Below, piece by piece: positions 1-6,788 of a DNA stretch of 7,790 nt. This DNA comes from an uncultured Rhodanobacteraceae bacterium (GTDB lineage Bacteria; Pseudomonadota; Gammaproteobacteria; Xanthomonadales; Rhodanobacteraceae). Location of the stretch: contig CAJXGK010000077.1 in assembly GCA_913053815.1 (NCBI GenBank), positions 1 through 7,790 on the forward strand, in the 5' to 3' direction. The notes beneath the pieces are model-generated. The model ran no database searches and was not told the origin of the DNA. It saw only the letters and a program-made list of their open reading frames with translations. Position 1 is the stretch's first letter; each line of letters opens with the position of its first letter. The translations under genes were made by a program, and so were the position numbers.

Positions 1-998
1 GTTTCCGGCCATATCCATGATTGATGCCAGGTATTCCATCATGGCCTCGATGCGGGCCCAATAAGCAGGTGCGAATGTCTCACCATTAGCGCGCCCGGCA
101 AGGCCCGCGAGGACCAGGAAATCCAGAACAAACTGCTGATAGGAAACCGCCTGCTCCCGATTCACGCCGTCTGGGGCATTCTGCAGTAAGGCTTCCTGTT
201 CGAGAATTGCCTGCGCCTGCTGCCGCCACAGCGTGAAGGATTGCCAGTACGGCCAGGTGCAGGTGGCGATGTAGATGCCGGCCACCTCGCCGATCAGGTG
301 ATTGTTAGCAGAGGAGTAGCGCGAGAAATAGCCGCGAATGAAATGAACGTGCTGATAGATCGACTCGAGCCAGCGCGTTCGCAGCGCCGCGCCGCGTGGC
401 CCGTCGAACAATGGCGATGACTTACCACCGATCCATTGCCAGGCGAGGCTCCAGTTGATCAGACGGATGCCCAGCTCCAGTGAACTGGTCCAGTTGGGAC
501 CCTCGAGGTAAGGGCACTGCTCGAACCAGGACTCCAATTGCTCGCCGATGGCATCCAGATACATGCGTTGCTGCGTTAAGCAATAGGCCTGCGCCAGGGT
601 GGCCAGATGCAGATGCCGATTAATTTCCCAGAGGTACTTGATATCGCCGACCCGTTTGGCATCGCGATAATCGATGCGCTTGCCGAAAGACAATCGCGCC
701 CGCACGCCCGTCGAAGGGTCGCGGTTCCAGTCCCACGGCAGGCCGGGTCCGCGCACATCCAACGCGAACAGCGGGCCTCATCCGCCACTTCGCAGTAGCG
801 CTGCGCGTCTGCCGTCACCGCATTGTGTACGAAAGCGACCCCATCATGGGACAAATCCGGTAACGGCACCTTACGGGCTGTCAACAGCCCCAAATTTTGC
901 AGCCGGGTGTGCAGCAATTTTTTCAATCGGTATCCGATCTCTGGAACAGACATTCGCCGCAACCGGCTCCAGTACCAGCTTATTTTTTTTTGATCCAT
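1..998 (-). pseudogene. Heparinase II/III-family protein, N-terminal part, frameshifted; 3' end outside window
   Basis: Second heparinase-type gene of the cluster. The ATG at 998 opens a frame whose first 75 residues carry the usual start of this class (WYWSRLRRMSVPEIGYRLKK). That frame then turns to nonsense and stops at 576. The sequence expected next lies in another minus frame from about 771 to base 1 without a stop: LFALDVRG, PWDWNRDPSTG, IKYLWEINRHLHLATLAQAY, GPNWTSSLELGIRLINW, YSSANNHLIGEVAGIY and DGVNREQAVSYQQF, the alpha-toroid landmarks of the family. That frame has a stop at 780-778, so the shift falls between about 778 and 768; one missing base in the GCCCGC at 771-776 restores ADEAR-x-LFALD. 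The C-terminal beta-sheet domain lies outside. An in-frame TGA five codons upstream fixes the ATG; no Shine-Dalgarno is visible in the 36-base gap after the GT4 gene. Family assignment is firm. Whether the shift is a real mutation or a sequence error cannot be told here. Confidence 0.85.
983..991 (-). repeat. A9 homopolymer at codons 3-6 of the frameshifted heparinase gene
   Basis: Nine A in a row on the coding strand (T9 on the plus strand) follow ATG GAT C, giving Asp-Gln-Lys-Lys-Ile. Loss of one A would put a TAA stop directly after codon 5; gain of one A would also shift the frame. Tracts of this length can slip during replication or transcription. Its presence is seen; any on/off role is inference. 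Confidence 0.6.
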
Positions 999-1034
999 TT
1001 GAAGAATATATCACACTGCAAGTTACTGGCGCGC

Positions 1035-2177
1035 TCACGGCGTGATGCTTGATGCTCTGCGGATGGCGTCACTGTAGATTTGCTCCAACCCTTCGATCTG
1101 TCGGCCAAGTTCGAACTCGCTGCAGATGTACTCGCGTGCCGCGGCACCGAACTTCTTCGCCACTTCCTGATCACGCAACAGGAGCGTGAGTTGCTCACTA
1201 AGGGTTTCCCAGTCACGCTCCTGGCTGAGTAACGCCGTAACGCCATCCTGCACGCCCTCCGGGATACCCGAGTGGTAAGTTGCTACCACCGGCAACTCCA
1301 TTGCCTGAGCCTCCAGCAACACAGTTGGCAATCCCTCGCTATCACCATTGCTGGCGGTAACGCTCGGAGCTGCAAACACTGCGGCACGATTTAGCCATTC
1401 TCGCACCACGTTAGGTGGCTGGAATCCGAGAAACTGAAAACGACAGAGTTCCTGTGTGGCCTGACGTTCGAGCATTGCCCGTAGAGGTCCGTCACCAATC
1501 AGTACCAGTTCGGCGTGCGGCAATGTCGCCTGCACCTTACTCATTGCTCGGATCAGGTACTCGCAGCCCTTCTTCTCGGCGAAACGCCCCACAAACAGCA
1601 CAACGTCTTCTCTGGCAACGGCTGGATCCGGCCGAAAATAGTCTGTGTCGATGCCATTGTGGTGCACAACGATCTTGTCCGCGGGATAACCTCTCTCGAC
1701 CAGACTCCTGCGGATGAACTCCGAAACTGCAATGAACACTGTGGTGCCATCGATCAATGCTAATTTCTTGTTCACCAGGGCACGGCCTTGATGGCTGCTC
1801 ATTGCTTCCTGGTCGGACATGGTCGCATCCTTACCATGGAAAGTGACCACCAAAGGAATATTCAACCGGCGTGCGACTGCAAGCGCGGGGGGACCGGAAG
1901 TGCCGTGGTGCGCATGGATCAAGGCGGGGGCGAGCCGACGCGCCAGACGATACATTCGTGGACACACACCTAGGGTGCGAAACAGAGCTTCAGCGAACCT
2001 GCCGTAAATCCCTCCCTGATTCACCGCGAACACCCGGCGCTCGTCAATAGCTAGCCCATTCACCCTCCTGCCGGCAACGTAATACCCCTGGTAACGAACC
2101 AAGTTGTCCACGTGGCTCTTGATAAAAGTTTGCGAATTTCCAAGCAACTGATTTACGTATATCAATACGGTAGGCAT
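1035..2177 (-). CDS. GT4-family glycosyltransferase (capsule/exopolysaccharide)
   Basis: Retaining GT-B glycosyltransferase that would add a sugar from a nucleotide donor to a lipid-linked oligosaccharide at the cytoplasmic membrane face. Residue numbers are from the ATG at 2177 (380 aa). The N-terminal acceptor domain begins MPTVLIYVNQLLGNSQTFI and has HAHHGTSGPPALAVARR (88-104) and VVTFHGKD (110-117). HHNGIDTDYF (172-181) leads to the donor domain with LFVGRFAEKKGCEYLI (194-209), VLIGDGPLR (225-233) and SEGLPTVLLEAQAMELPVVAT (280-300), which contains the E-x7-E donor-binding motif. The length is normal for GT4. An in-frame TTG at 2198 would add seven residues and has a weak GAG nine bases upstream; I prefer the ATG because it abuts the first beta strand, but neither start has a strong ribosome site. 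The gene follows a 136-base spacer and precedes the frameshifted heparinase gene by 36 bases. The sugar transferred cannot be read from sequence. Confidence 0.93.
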   Translation of the reverse strand: MPTVLIYVNQLLGNSQTFIKSHVDNLVRYQGYYVAGRRVNGLAIDERRVFAVNQGGIYGRFAEALFRTLGVCPRMYRLARRLAPALIHAHHGTSGPPALAVARRLNIPLVVTFHGKDATMSDQEAMSSHQGRALVNKKLALIDGTTVFIAVSEFIRRSLVERGYPADKIVVHHNGIDTDYFRPDPAVAREDVVLFVGRFAEKKGCEYLIRAMSKVQATLPHAELVLIGDGPLRAMLERQATQELCRFQFLGFQPPNVVREWLNRAAVFAAPSVTASNGDSEGLPTVLLEAQAMELPVVATYHSGIPEGVQDGVTALLSQERDWETLSEQLTLLLRDQEVAKKFGAAAREYICSEFELGRQIEGLEQIYSDAIRRASSITP

Positions 2178-2231
2178 ATGGGTCGTCGATTTGCTCAATT
2201 CAGGCTACTCGCAACCGCCGCAGCCTTTCTG

Positions 2232-2257
2232 CGCCCCCCAAGTAATAAATGGGGGCG
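2232..2257 (-). promoter_or_regulatory. G/C-rich hairpin in the spacer between the two glycosyltransferase genes
   Basis: On the coding strand CGCCCCC and GGGGGCG form a seven-pair perfect stem around a 12-base A/T-rich loop. A second small stem, AGCAC/GTGCT at 2268-2283, precedes it in the transcript. Neither is followed by a T run, so an intrinsic terminator is not supported. A role in RNA processing, stability or partial attenuation between the genes is possible but inferred. No convincing promoter or small gene is visible in the rest of 2178-2313. Confidence 0.4.
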
Positions 2258-2313
2258 TACTAACTGGAGCACATCATGGTGCTGCACTGGCTCCGACTGG
2301 AAGACTGCGGGGC

Positions 2314-3312
2314 TCACTGGCGCTCCCTTTCAACGAGGTCCAGGATCTCCTTCCGGACTCGTTCAAAGTACTCGCGACGCACCTGTCGTTGGGTCTTTAT
2401 GGCGCTTAGGTACTTGGCGTGCTCTTCTATGAGTTGCAGCACACCCTGGGAGATAGATGACGCTGAGTTGTTCACATAGACCGCACCGTTCCCGAAACTC
2501 TCTCGGAGAATCTCCCAGTCCGAAGTAATGATCGGCTGCTCAAGGGACATTGCTTCGTAGGCACCCATTTGCATGGTATGGTCCCGGGTGGTCAAAACCA
2601 TGACACCCTTCACCGAAATCAGCATCCTGAAGTACTCTTCCGTAGATACGTATCCCAGAAGATGGATGTTCTGGGGCGTATTCTGAAGCAGTTCAGCATC
2701 AGCCTTCCGGTAGTTTCCTGTAACATAGAAATGCACATCTGGCGTCAATCGCGCGGCATCCCAGATCGCCTGCACCGGTTCATCGAACATGAAAGACAGC
2801 ACCACTGCGACACTGCGCTCCTCCACTTCGATGGGCGTATACGTCTGATCATGGTCGATCGGAACATCGCTGATGATGCAAGATCGCCCGCCCCAGGACT
2901 CGACCAACTTCTGGTGATAAGTGTTGGTGTTGATATTCAGCAGTGCCCGCGCCGCAATGAACCGGTACATGGGGCGAAACCAAGCCCACTTGCGGTCGTT
3001 GAACGCAGCTGAGTGAGAATCCAGGATATACGCGCCCTCGACTAGTCGCGTATACAAGAATATTGCCAGTATCAGGAAAGGTGGCTGGTTGAGCGTGAAG
3101 ACCACATCCGGTCGTACGCGGTGTAAGACCCGCAGTGTAGTAAAAAAAGAAACCGCATAGCGCGCAAGCAGGGTCACAACGGACTTGCGTCCGGCAAAGG
3201 GCCAGATATAGATCTCCTGCGCACCAAAATGCTGGGCCTGGTTATGGCTGCGCGTACAGGCAGACTTCCACGCTAGAAATACCTTTTTCACTGGACGGCT
3301 TGTCATGCTCAT
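2314..3312 (-). CDS. GT-B glycosyltransferase, GT4-like, divergent
   Basis: A 332-residue protein probably acting as a sugar transferase in repeat-unit assembly. The N-terminal half has RPDVVFTLNQPPFLILAIFLY (67-87), with a hydrophobic stretch suiting membrane contact, and AYILDSHSAAFNDRKW (94-109), a short Asp-Ser-His segment seen in related transferases. The second half resembles a GT-B donor domain: VAVVLSFMFDEP (168-179), VHFYVTGNYRK (193-203), NIHLLGYVSTEEYFRML (215-231) and MQMGAYEAMSLEQPIITSDW (248-267), where Glu253 stands where GT4 enzymes have the second Glu of E-x7-E; the first Glu is replaced by Thr. The ATG at 3312 lies directly after the sulfotransferase TAG with no gap, and AGGGG sits ten bases upstream inside that gene, so translation is probably coupled. 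A second ATG at 3306 fits the ribosome site less well. Donor and acceptor are unknown. Confidence 0.8.
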   Translation of the reverse strand: MSMTSRPVKKVFLAWKSACTRSHNQAQHFGAQEIYIWPFAGRKSVVTLLARYAVSFFTTLRVLHRVRPDVVFTLNQPPFLILAIFLYTRLVEGAYILDSHSAAFNDRKWAWFRPMYRFIAARALLNINTNTYHQKLVESWGGRSCIISDVPIDHDQTYTPIEVEERSVAVVLSFMFDEPVQAIWDAARLTPDVHFYVTGNYRKADAELLQNTPQNIHLLGYVSTEEYFRMLISVKGVMVLTTRDHTMQMGAYEAMSLEQPIITSDWEILRESFGNGAVYVNNSASSISQGVLQLIEEHAKYLSAIKTQRQVRREYFERVRKEILDLVERERQ

Positions 3313-4308
3313 CTAACTTAAGCCCCTAATCACTTCACCGTTGGCGGACCCGGCACGCCCAAGGTCATAAACCGGTTCATCGCAGCCACAACGATAGAGG
3401 TCGATGCCAAAGCGTTCCAGGATTTTGAAGGCATCCCGCTCTTGATCCACGTCAACCTTCGATCGCCACTTAGCCAGTAGATACGTACGATCCGATTTAT
3501 CCACCATGCCCTGAAGAAGACTTCGGGTCGAAGCATCAGATTTGTTCGTGGTTTTGGAAGGGGCACCGATCCGTTCCAGTATCCGCTCCGGTTGCTCGAG
3601 CTCGAGAGTCTCGGCCAGCCATGAGACCGTATCCTCCGGCCGAGCCACCAGATCCTCGTAGGTCAGGCAGACCCAACGCGTGCGGTCGAGGAATCTGAGC
3701 GGCGGAAGATTCTGCAAACACCAATCGAGCACCTTCTTCTGCAGCTCGGTCCCGGTCGCAACGATGCTGCGACCGTAGGCGCGCAGCTCATCGCTAAGAA
3801 AACTGTGACAAAACACTTCGTTGTCCAGAAACAGTGCCAACCGGCCATATCGTTCACGGGATATCGCGGTGGCTATGGGATGCCGCACCAAATAGACGAT
3901 CTTCCCATCGAACCGGCGCTCAAACCAGTTCATCATGTCCGAACAACGCTGGATCTTGAACAATAATCGGTTGGAAAACCAGCGGTGGTTCTTAGAAAAC
4001 GGCATCGGGACTCCCACCCCAAGTCGATTCGCGATCAGATCGGAGAAGTATCGTTCCAGCATCGGCTCACGTTGTGGACCGGGCAACAGCAGCTCCCAGG
4101 AGGACGGCAGGGGCGTCGACCTGCCGACGAAACGGGTCATGAGCAACGGTTCGTTCACCACCTTCATGCCACGCTGGGTGGCGAGTAACTCCATCAGCCA
4201 TGTGGAGCCACTGCGCGCGGTTGAAAAAAGAAATATGTTCCGCTTCTGTCCCTGCGCATGCAGGTTCGACCAGCGACTGATATTCCACTTCAAGCGATGT
4301 GATAACAA
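3313..4308 (-). CDS. Sulfotransferase domain protein (PAPS-dependent, carbohydrate type)
   Basis: Would transfer sulfate from PAPS to a sugar hydroxyl of the polysaccharide or its precursor. Numbering is from the TTG at 4308 (331 aa). FLFSTARSGSTWLMELL (26-42) is the 5'-phosphosulfate-binding loop, with SGST in the P-loop-like turn. IVYLVRHPIATAISR (137-151) is the 3'-phosphate-binding segment with the usual Arg and distal Ser. WVCLTYEDLVARPEDTVSWL (212-231) is the helix-strand region found after it in bacterial sulfotransferases. The open frame extends to an ATG at 4485, but that would overlap the heparinase gene by 137 bases and add residues with no family likeness. No ATG lies between that stop and the P-loop. 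The TTG at 4308 has a GGGGGG five bases upstream; TTG at 4293 is the alternative. A nearby mini-frame makes an N-terminal frameshift possible. The soluble, signal-less look suits the cytoplasm, where PAPS is. Confidence 0.87.
   Translation of the reverse strand: MLSHRLKWNISRWSNLHAQGQKRNIFLFSTARSGSTWLMELLATQRGMKVVNEPLLMTRFVGRSTPLPSSWELLLPGPQREPMLERYFSDLIANRLGVGVPMPFSKNHRWFSNRLLFKIQRCSDMMNWFERRFDGKIVYLVRHPIATAISRERYGRLALFLDNEVFCHSFLSDELRAYGRSIVATGTELQKKVLDWCLQNLPPLRFLDRTRWVCLTYEDLVARPEDTVSWLAETLELEQPERILERIGAPSKTTNKSDASTRSLLQGMVDKSDRTYLLAKWRSKVDVDQERDAFKILERFGIDLYRCGCDEPVYDLGRAGSANGEVIRGLS
3323..3327 (-). promoter_or_regulatory. Ribosome binding site (AGGGG) inside the end of the sulfotransferase gene
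   Basis: AGGGG on the coding strand is ten bases before the ATG at 3312 and sixteen before the second ATG at 3306, so it favours the first. It lies within the last codons of the upstream gene, consistent with translational coupling. Confidence 0.55.
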
Positions 4309-4352
4309 AGGTTCCCCCCACTGTGTGCTCCCGACGGGAGCCTGCCCATCAT
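4290..4352 (-). other. 20-codon mini-frame and palindrome bridging the heparinase stop and the sulfotransferase start
   Basis: ATG at 4352 overlaps the heparinase TGA as ATGA, opens 20 codons (MMGRLPSGAHSGGNLCYHIA) and ends in a TGA that overlaps the in-frame TTG at 4293 of the sulfotransferase as TTGA. It includes the perfect palindrome GCTCCCG-A-CGGGAGC at 4327-4341 and the G6 run before the TTG at 4308. It is either chance, a coupling mini-cistron, or the true start of the sulfotransferase separated by a one-base shift. Confidence 0.3.
4314..4319 (-). promoter_or_regulatory. Probable ribosome site (G6) deciding the TTG start of the sulfotransferase
   Basis: GGGGGG on the coding strand lies five bases before TTG 4308 and could pair with the anti-Shine-Dalgarno CCUCC through one G-U pair. 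Spacing is right for 4308 and too long for TTG 4293. This is inference from spacing only. Confidence 0.35.
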
Positions 4353-6271
4353 GTGATTGTACACAATCGTCCAGACCCCGGCGCGACTGGAGTAACTGTC
4401 TCCGTGCGCACGCGACCCTCCCGGTCGTAAACGAACCGTTCCCCCACGTTGCCACCAAGTTGCAGCGTGCCCTTCTCCGCATCATACTCGCAAGCCAATC
4501 CTGTCCGCTCGGGTGCGATCACGGTAAATACCACAGTAGGCAGATCGGCATGCATCCTGACGCTCAACACCGGAGCCGGCACCACGGAGCCACTGCTGAG
4601 TGATACCCACCCCTGAGGCCGCTCCCCCTCGACGCCACACGCAACGACGCGCTCGCTCACCGTGGAACCGAAAGACCAAACCAGGACACGTTCTGCCGCC
4701 CCTTCCACGCGTGCCGGTCCCTCGTCCACGGTCACGCTGAGTTCAGGAGAGAAGTGCCAGAGCAATTCCACTTCGTGACGGCCATCCCCGATCAGATGAT
4801 CGGCGACGACGAGATAGGGTTGTTCGGTGCCGCGCCAAAAGACCTGTCGCCGGTGCGTAATTCCACGAAACCCATAGTGCTCCCCCTCAATTTCCTCCAA
4901 CTCACCGCCCACAACCTGTCGCACCAGGTGAGTACGCGCGAGCCGGCCATATCCGAACACCCCATGAGTCTCCGACTGCTCAGTATCATCGAGCACAAGC
5001 GTGTTGTGCCCTCGGGTTCCACGAAAGTAGCGCCGCAGGGAATCGTCCCGATAGGCATATCCCCCAAGATCCATCAAAATGGACCGTCCGTCCAGACACA
5101 GCTCTATGCTCAAGGCATCTGCATGACCGTGGTGCGGGTAGGCAGGATCACCGAAAGGCGCCGCGTCGAACAAGAGGTAGTGACCATGGCCGCGCAGCAC
5201 AACCAGCCCGGTGTCCGGATAGGCCACCGAAGCGGGTTCAACTGACGTGCTCGGAACGGCGTTTGCGTCAAGCCCGAGGAACCATAGGGCGGTGTCGTTA
5301 AGGCACGCCAGAAATGGCCGGTACAGCGGCCGCCCGAGCAACACGCTACGCGCGGCAAGCAGGACCTTGGCCTCCCAATGCTCCCGATCATCCGACAACA
5401 TCTGGTCTCCATCGCCCAGCATCGGGTGCGTCAAATCCGGCTTCATCGACTGATGAATATATTCGAGCATGCCGGCGAGCCGGGTGGCGAAGCCATCGCC
5501 AACCAGCATCCCGTTTCGTGATGCGGTCAGCTGTGCTTTCAAAAAATGCGTGCTGACCAACTGGTGATAGAACATCGACTGTTCCGTATGTACACCATCT
5601 ACTGCGACTTGGCGTTCGCTCTCCCGCGCCAGATTTGTGCTACCGACATCCAGCCATTTCCGACCGTAGTCCGTATCTGCGAACAGCGTGCCATAGACCT
5701 GCAATGCCAAAGCCTCCAGCACCAAATGATTGCCGCCTGGGCTAAGCTGCACCCGAATGGATTCGACCTGTGCATACACGATGCGCAGCAGAGCTGCGTC
5801 AACAAGATCCGTTCCGGGGCGCAAAAAATGGAAACACCAAAGCCAATTCAACAAACGGATCGCTACGTCGATCGGTTTGTCGCACGCAAGCAGCCGTGTT
5901 ACCGAGAAATTGTGTTTCCAGTAGGTGAACAGCTCCACGAGCTTATGGCGGTAACGGCTCTCACCACTTACCAGACTGGCGATCACCAAAGTGGGAACGA
6001 AATCATGCCGATTGAGGTGCAGCCCCATCAGCCTCGATTCGTAGTCGTACCAATTGCCGGATGTATACCTCAATTGTGCCTGCCCGACGCCATGAACGTC
6101 CACCACATCATTGCAGATCTGGTCGGCGATACGCAGGTGATACTCCCGTGCGTCGGAATCGATGCCGCCGCCGCGCAACAGCTCTTCGACCTCCATCACT
6201 GGCGCCAGGAAGTTCGGTCGCGGTGCACGCAATGCATTCAATCCGATGTCCATACGCGCCGCCCGGCTCAT
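4349..6271 (-). CDS. Heparinase II/III-family protein (polysaccharide lyase-like), full length
   Basis: Probably cleaves or edits a uronic-acid polysaccharide by a lyase mechanism, as characterised heparinase II/III-fold enzymes do; the substrate is unknown. Numbered from ATG 6271 (640 aa). The N-terminal helical toroid includes YTSGNWYDYESRLMGLHLNR (69-88), KPIDVAIRLLNWLWCFHFL (132-150) and PGGNHLVLEALALQVYGTLF (178-197), whose Asn-His is a conserved active-site pair, then VDGVHTEQSMFYHQLV (224-239) with the Tyr/His position. The C-terminal beta-sandwich begins about 350 with YPHHGHADALSIEL (378-391), ILMDLGGYAYRDD (398-410) and YFRGTRGHNTLVLDD (415-429), typical of Hepar_II_III. No signal peptide or lipobox is seen. 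The ATG overlaps by ATGA the stop of a short upstream frame; GTG 6328 would add 19 residues but has no ribosome site, and ATG 6253 is possible. It differs in class from the heparinase at the left end, which has the MS-x-x-EI-x-YR start. Confidence 0.92.
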   Translation of the reverse strand: MSRAARMDIGLNALRAPRPNFLAPVMEVEELLRGGGIDSDAREYHLRIADQICNDVVDVHGVGQAQLRYTSGNWYDYESRLMGLHLNRHDFVPTLVIASLVSGESRYRHKLVELFTYWKHNFSVTRLLACDKPIDVAIRLLNWLWCFHFLRPGTDLVDAALLRIVYAQVESIRVQLSPGGNHLVLEALALQVYGTLFADTDYGRKWLDVGSTNLARESERQVAVDGVHTEQSMFYHQLVSTHFLKAQLTASRNGMLVGDGFATRLAGMLEYIHQSMKPDLTHPMLGDGDQMLSDDREHWEAKVLLAARSVLLGRPLYRPFLACLNDTALWFLGLDANAVPSTSVEPASVAYPDTGLVVLRGHGHYLLFDAAPFGDPAYPHHGHADALSIELCLDGRSILMDLGGYAYRDDSLRRYFRGTRGHNTLVLDDTEQSETHGVFGYGRLARTHLVRQVVGGELEEIEGEHYGFRGITHRRQVFWRGTEQPYLVVADHLIGDGRHEVELLWHFSPELSVTVDEGPARVEGAAERVLVWSFGSTVSERVVACGVEGERPQGWVSLSSGSVVPAPVLSVRMHADLPTVVFTVIAPERTGLACEYDAEKGTLQLGGNVGERFVYDREGRVRTETVTPVAPGSGRLCTIT

Positions 6272-6559
6272 ACCGGAGGCGACGGTGCTACGAAAGCGAA
6301 CCGTCTTCGCGACACGTTCAGGTCGCACAGATGGTATTGGAAAAAGCGAAGCGAATGGTCGTATGGCAGGACGGCGAGAGCTTTGATCCCGCTACGCACC
6401 GAAGACCGCTGCCAGCTCCTGAGCTGAACGCTCCATGTCGAGGCACTTAAGTACGGTCGTAGATCCCACGTCTCCGATAAGGACGCGCAGCTCCTCCGTG
6501 TCGGGGGGGCGGTGAAAAATCGGGGTCAGCGACAGCACGGAGGTGGAGATGTAAGGCAT
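6268..6559 (-). pseudogene. Possible broken small gene, not recognised
   Basis: Two protein-like pieces lie in successive frames. From ATG 6559, 55 codons end at TAG 6392; residues 21-50 (starting TEELRVLIGDVGST) look like ordinary protein. In the next frame, an open stretch usable from GTG 6399 reads RSGIKALAVLPYDHSLRFFQ then YHLCDLNVSRRRFAFV and ends at TGA 6268, overlapping the heparinase ATG by four bases. Together they could be one protein of about 95 residues split near 6395-6405. I do not recognise a family. A C7 run at 6503-6509 lies inside the first piece and is another place where the frame could slip. The ATG lacks a ribosome site, and the sigma-54-like element would place the transcript start downstream of it, so both readings are unlikely to be true together. 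It may be only an untranslated leader. Confidence 0.25.
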
Positions 6560-6570
6560 TATTCTTGCCA
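6556..6570 (-). promoter_or_regulatory. Candidate sigma-54 (RpoN) -24/-12 promoter
   Basis: The coding strand reads TGGCAAG-AATA-ATGC, against the consensus TGGCACG-N4-TTGC: the GG and GC doublets have the exact spacing and 9 of the 11 defined bases match. It would start RNA near 6545, upstream of the heparinase-sulfotransferase-glycosyltransferase run, leaving a leader of about 270 bases. An isolated TATAAT at 6575-6580 lies next to it but has no -35 partner at 16-18 bases. Sigma-54 control of exopolysaccharide and PEP-CTERM loci is known in some proteobacteria; its use here is inferred. Confidence 0.35.
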
Positions 6571-6788
6571 CATAATTATATCGCGGCTCAGCGTGGGGCC
6601 TCGCTCTCCTGACAATGATACACTACCATGGCTGCGCAGACTATACCGAGCGGCGGCGACCAACCTGCAATCCAGGAATCATGGCGCACCGGTTTCCTCG
6701 GGTAATTGCTTCTCGTCGCTGGCGCCGCCGCCCCGCCCTATCCCACAGCAATGCCCATAACGGCTGACTACTATGGCCTCACCGATCC
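6560..6788 (-). other. Spacer between the beta-helix gene and the heparinase operon, no intact gene seen
   Basis: All minus frames are broken by stops within short distances, and the plus-strand frame at 6512-6760 has a low-complexity Arg/Pro/Ser composition with no recognisable domain. A TTGCAG at 6665-6670 and a TATAGT at 6640-6645 are 19 bases apart, a poor sigma-70 pair. No tRNA, repeat array or insertion-sequence end is visible. Confidence 0.5.

Noticed and set aside
576..770. Downstream part of the 140-codon frame from ATG 998 as true protein
   Set aside because: After residue 75 it loses all likeness to the family, while another frame carries the expected heparinase motifs.
2232..2257. 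Hairpin as an intrinsic terminator
   Set aside because: No T run follows the stem on either strand.
4309..4485. N-terminal extension of the sulfotransferase from ATG 4485
   Set aside because: It overlaps the C-terminal coding part of the heparinase gene by 137 bases and the extra residues have no family likeness.
3935..4603. Plus-strand open frame of 222 codons
   Set aside because: It is antisense to both the sulfotransferase and the heparinase genes across their junction, with a composition that does not resemble a folded protein.
5546..6427. Plus-strand open frame of 293 codons
   Set aside because: It is antisense to the well-supported heparinase gene, has no recognisable domain and no ribosome site; its openness follows from the codon bias of the opposite gene.
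6640..6670. TTGCAG and TATAGT as a sigma-70 promoter
   Set aside because: The 19-base spacing is poor and the -35 match is partial; such pairs occur often by chance.
6512..6760. Plus-strand open frame of 82 codons in the spacer
   Set aside because: It has no recognisable domain, no ribosome site and a biased Arg/Pro/Ser composition.
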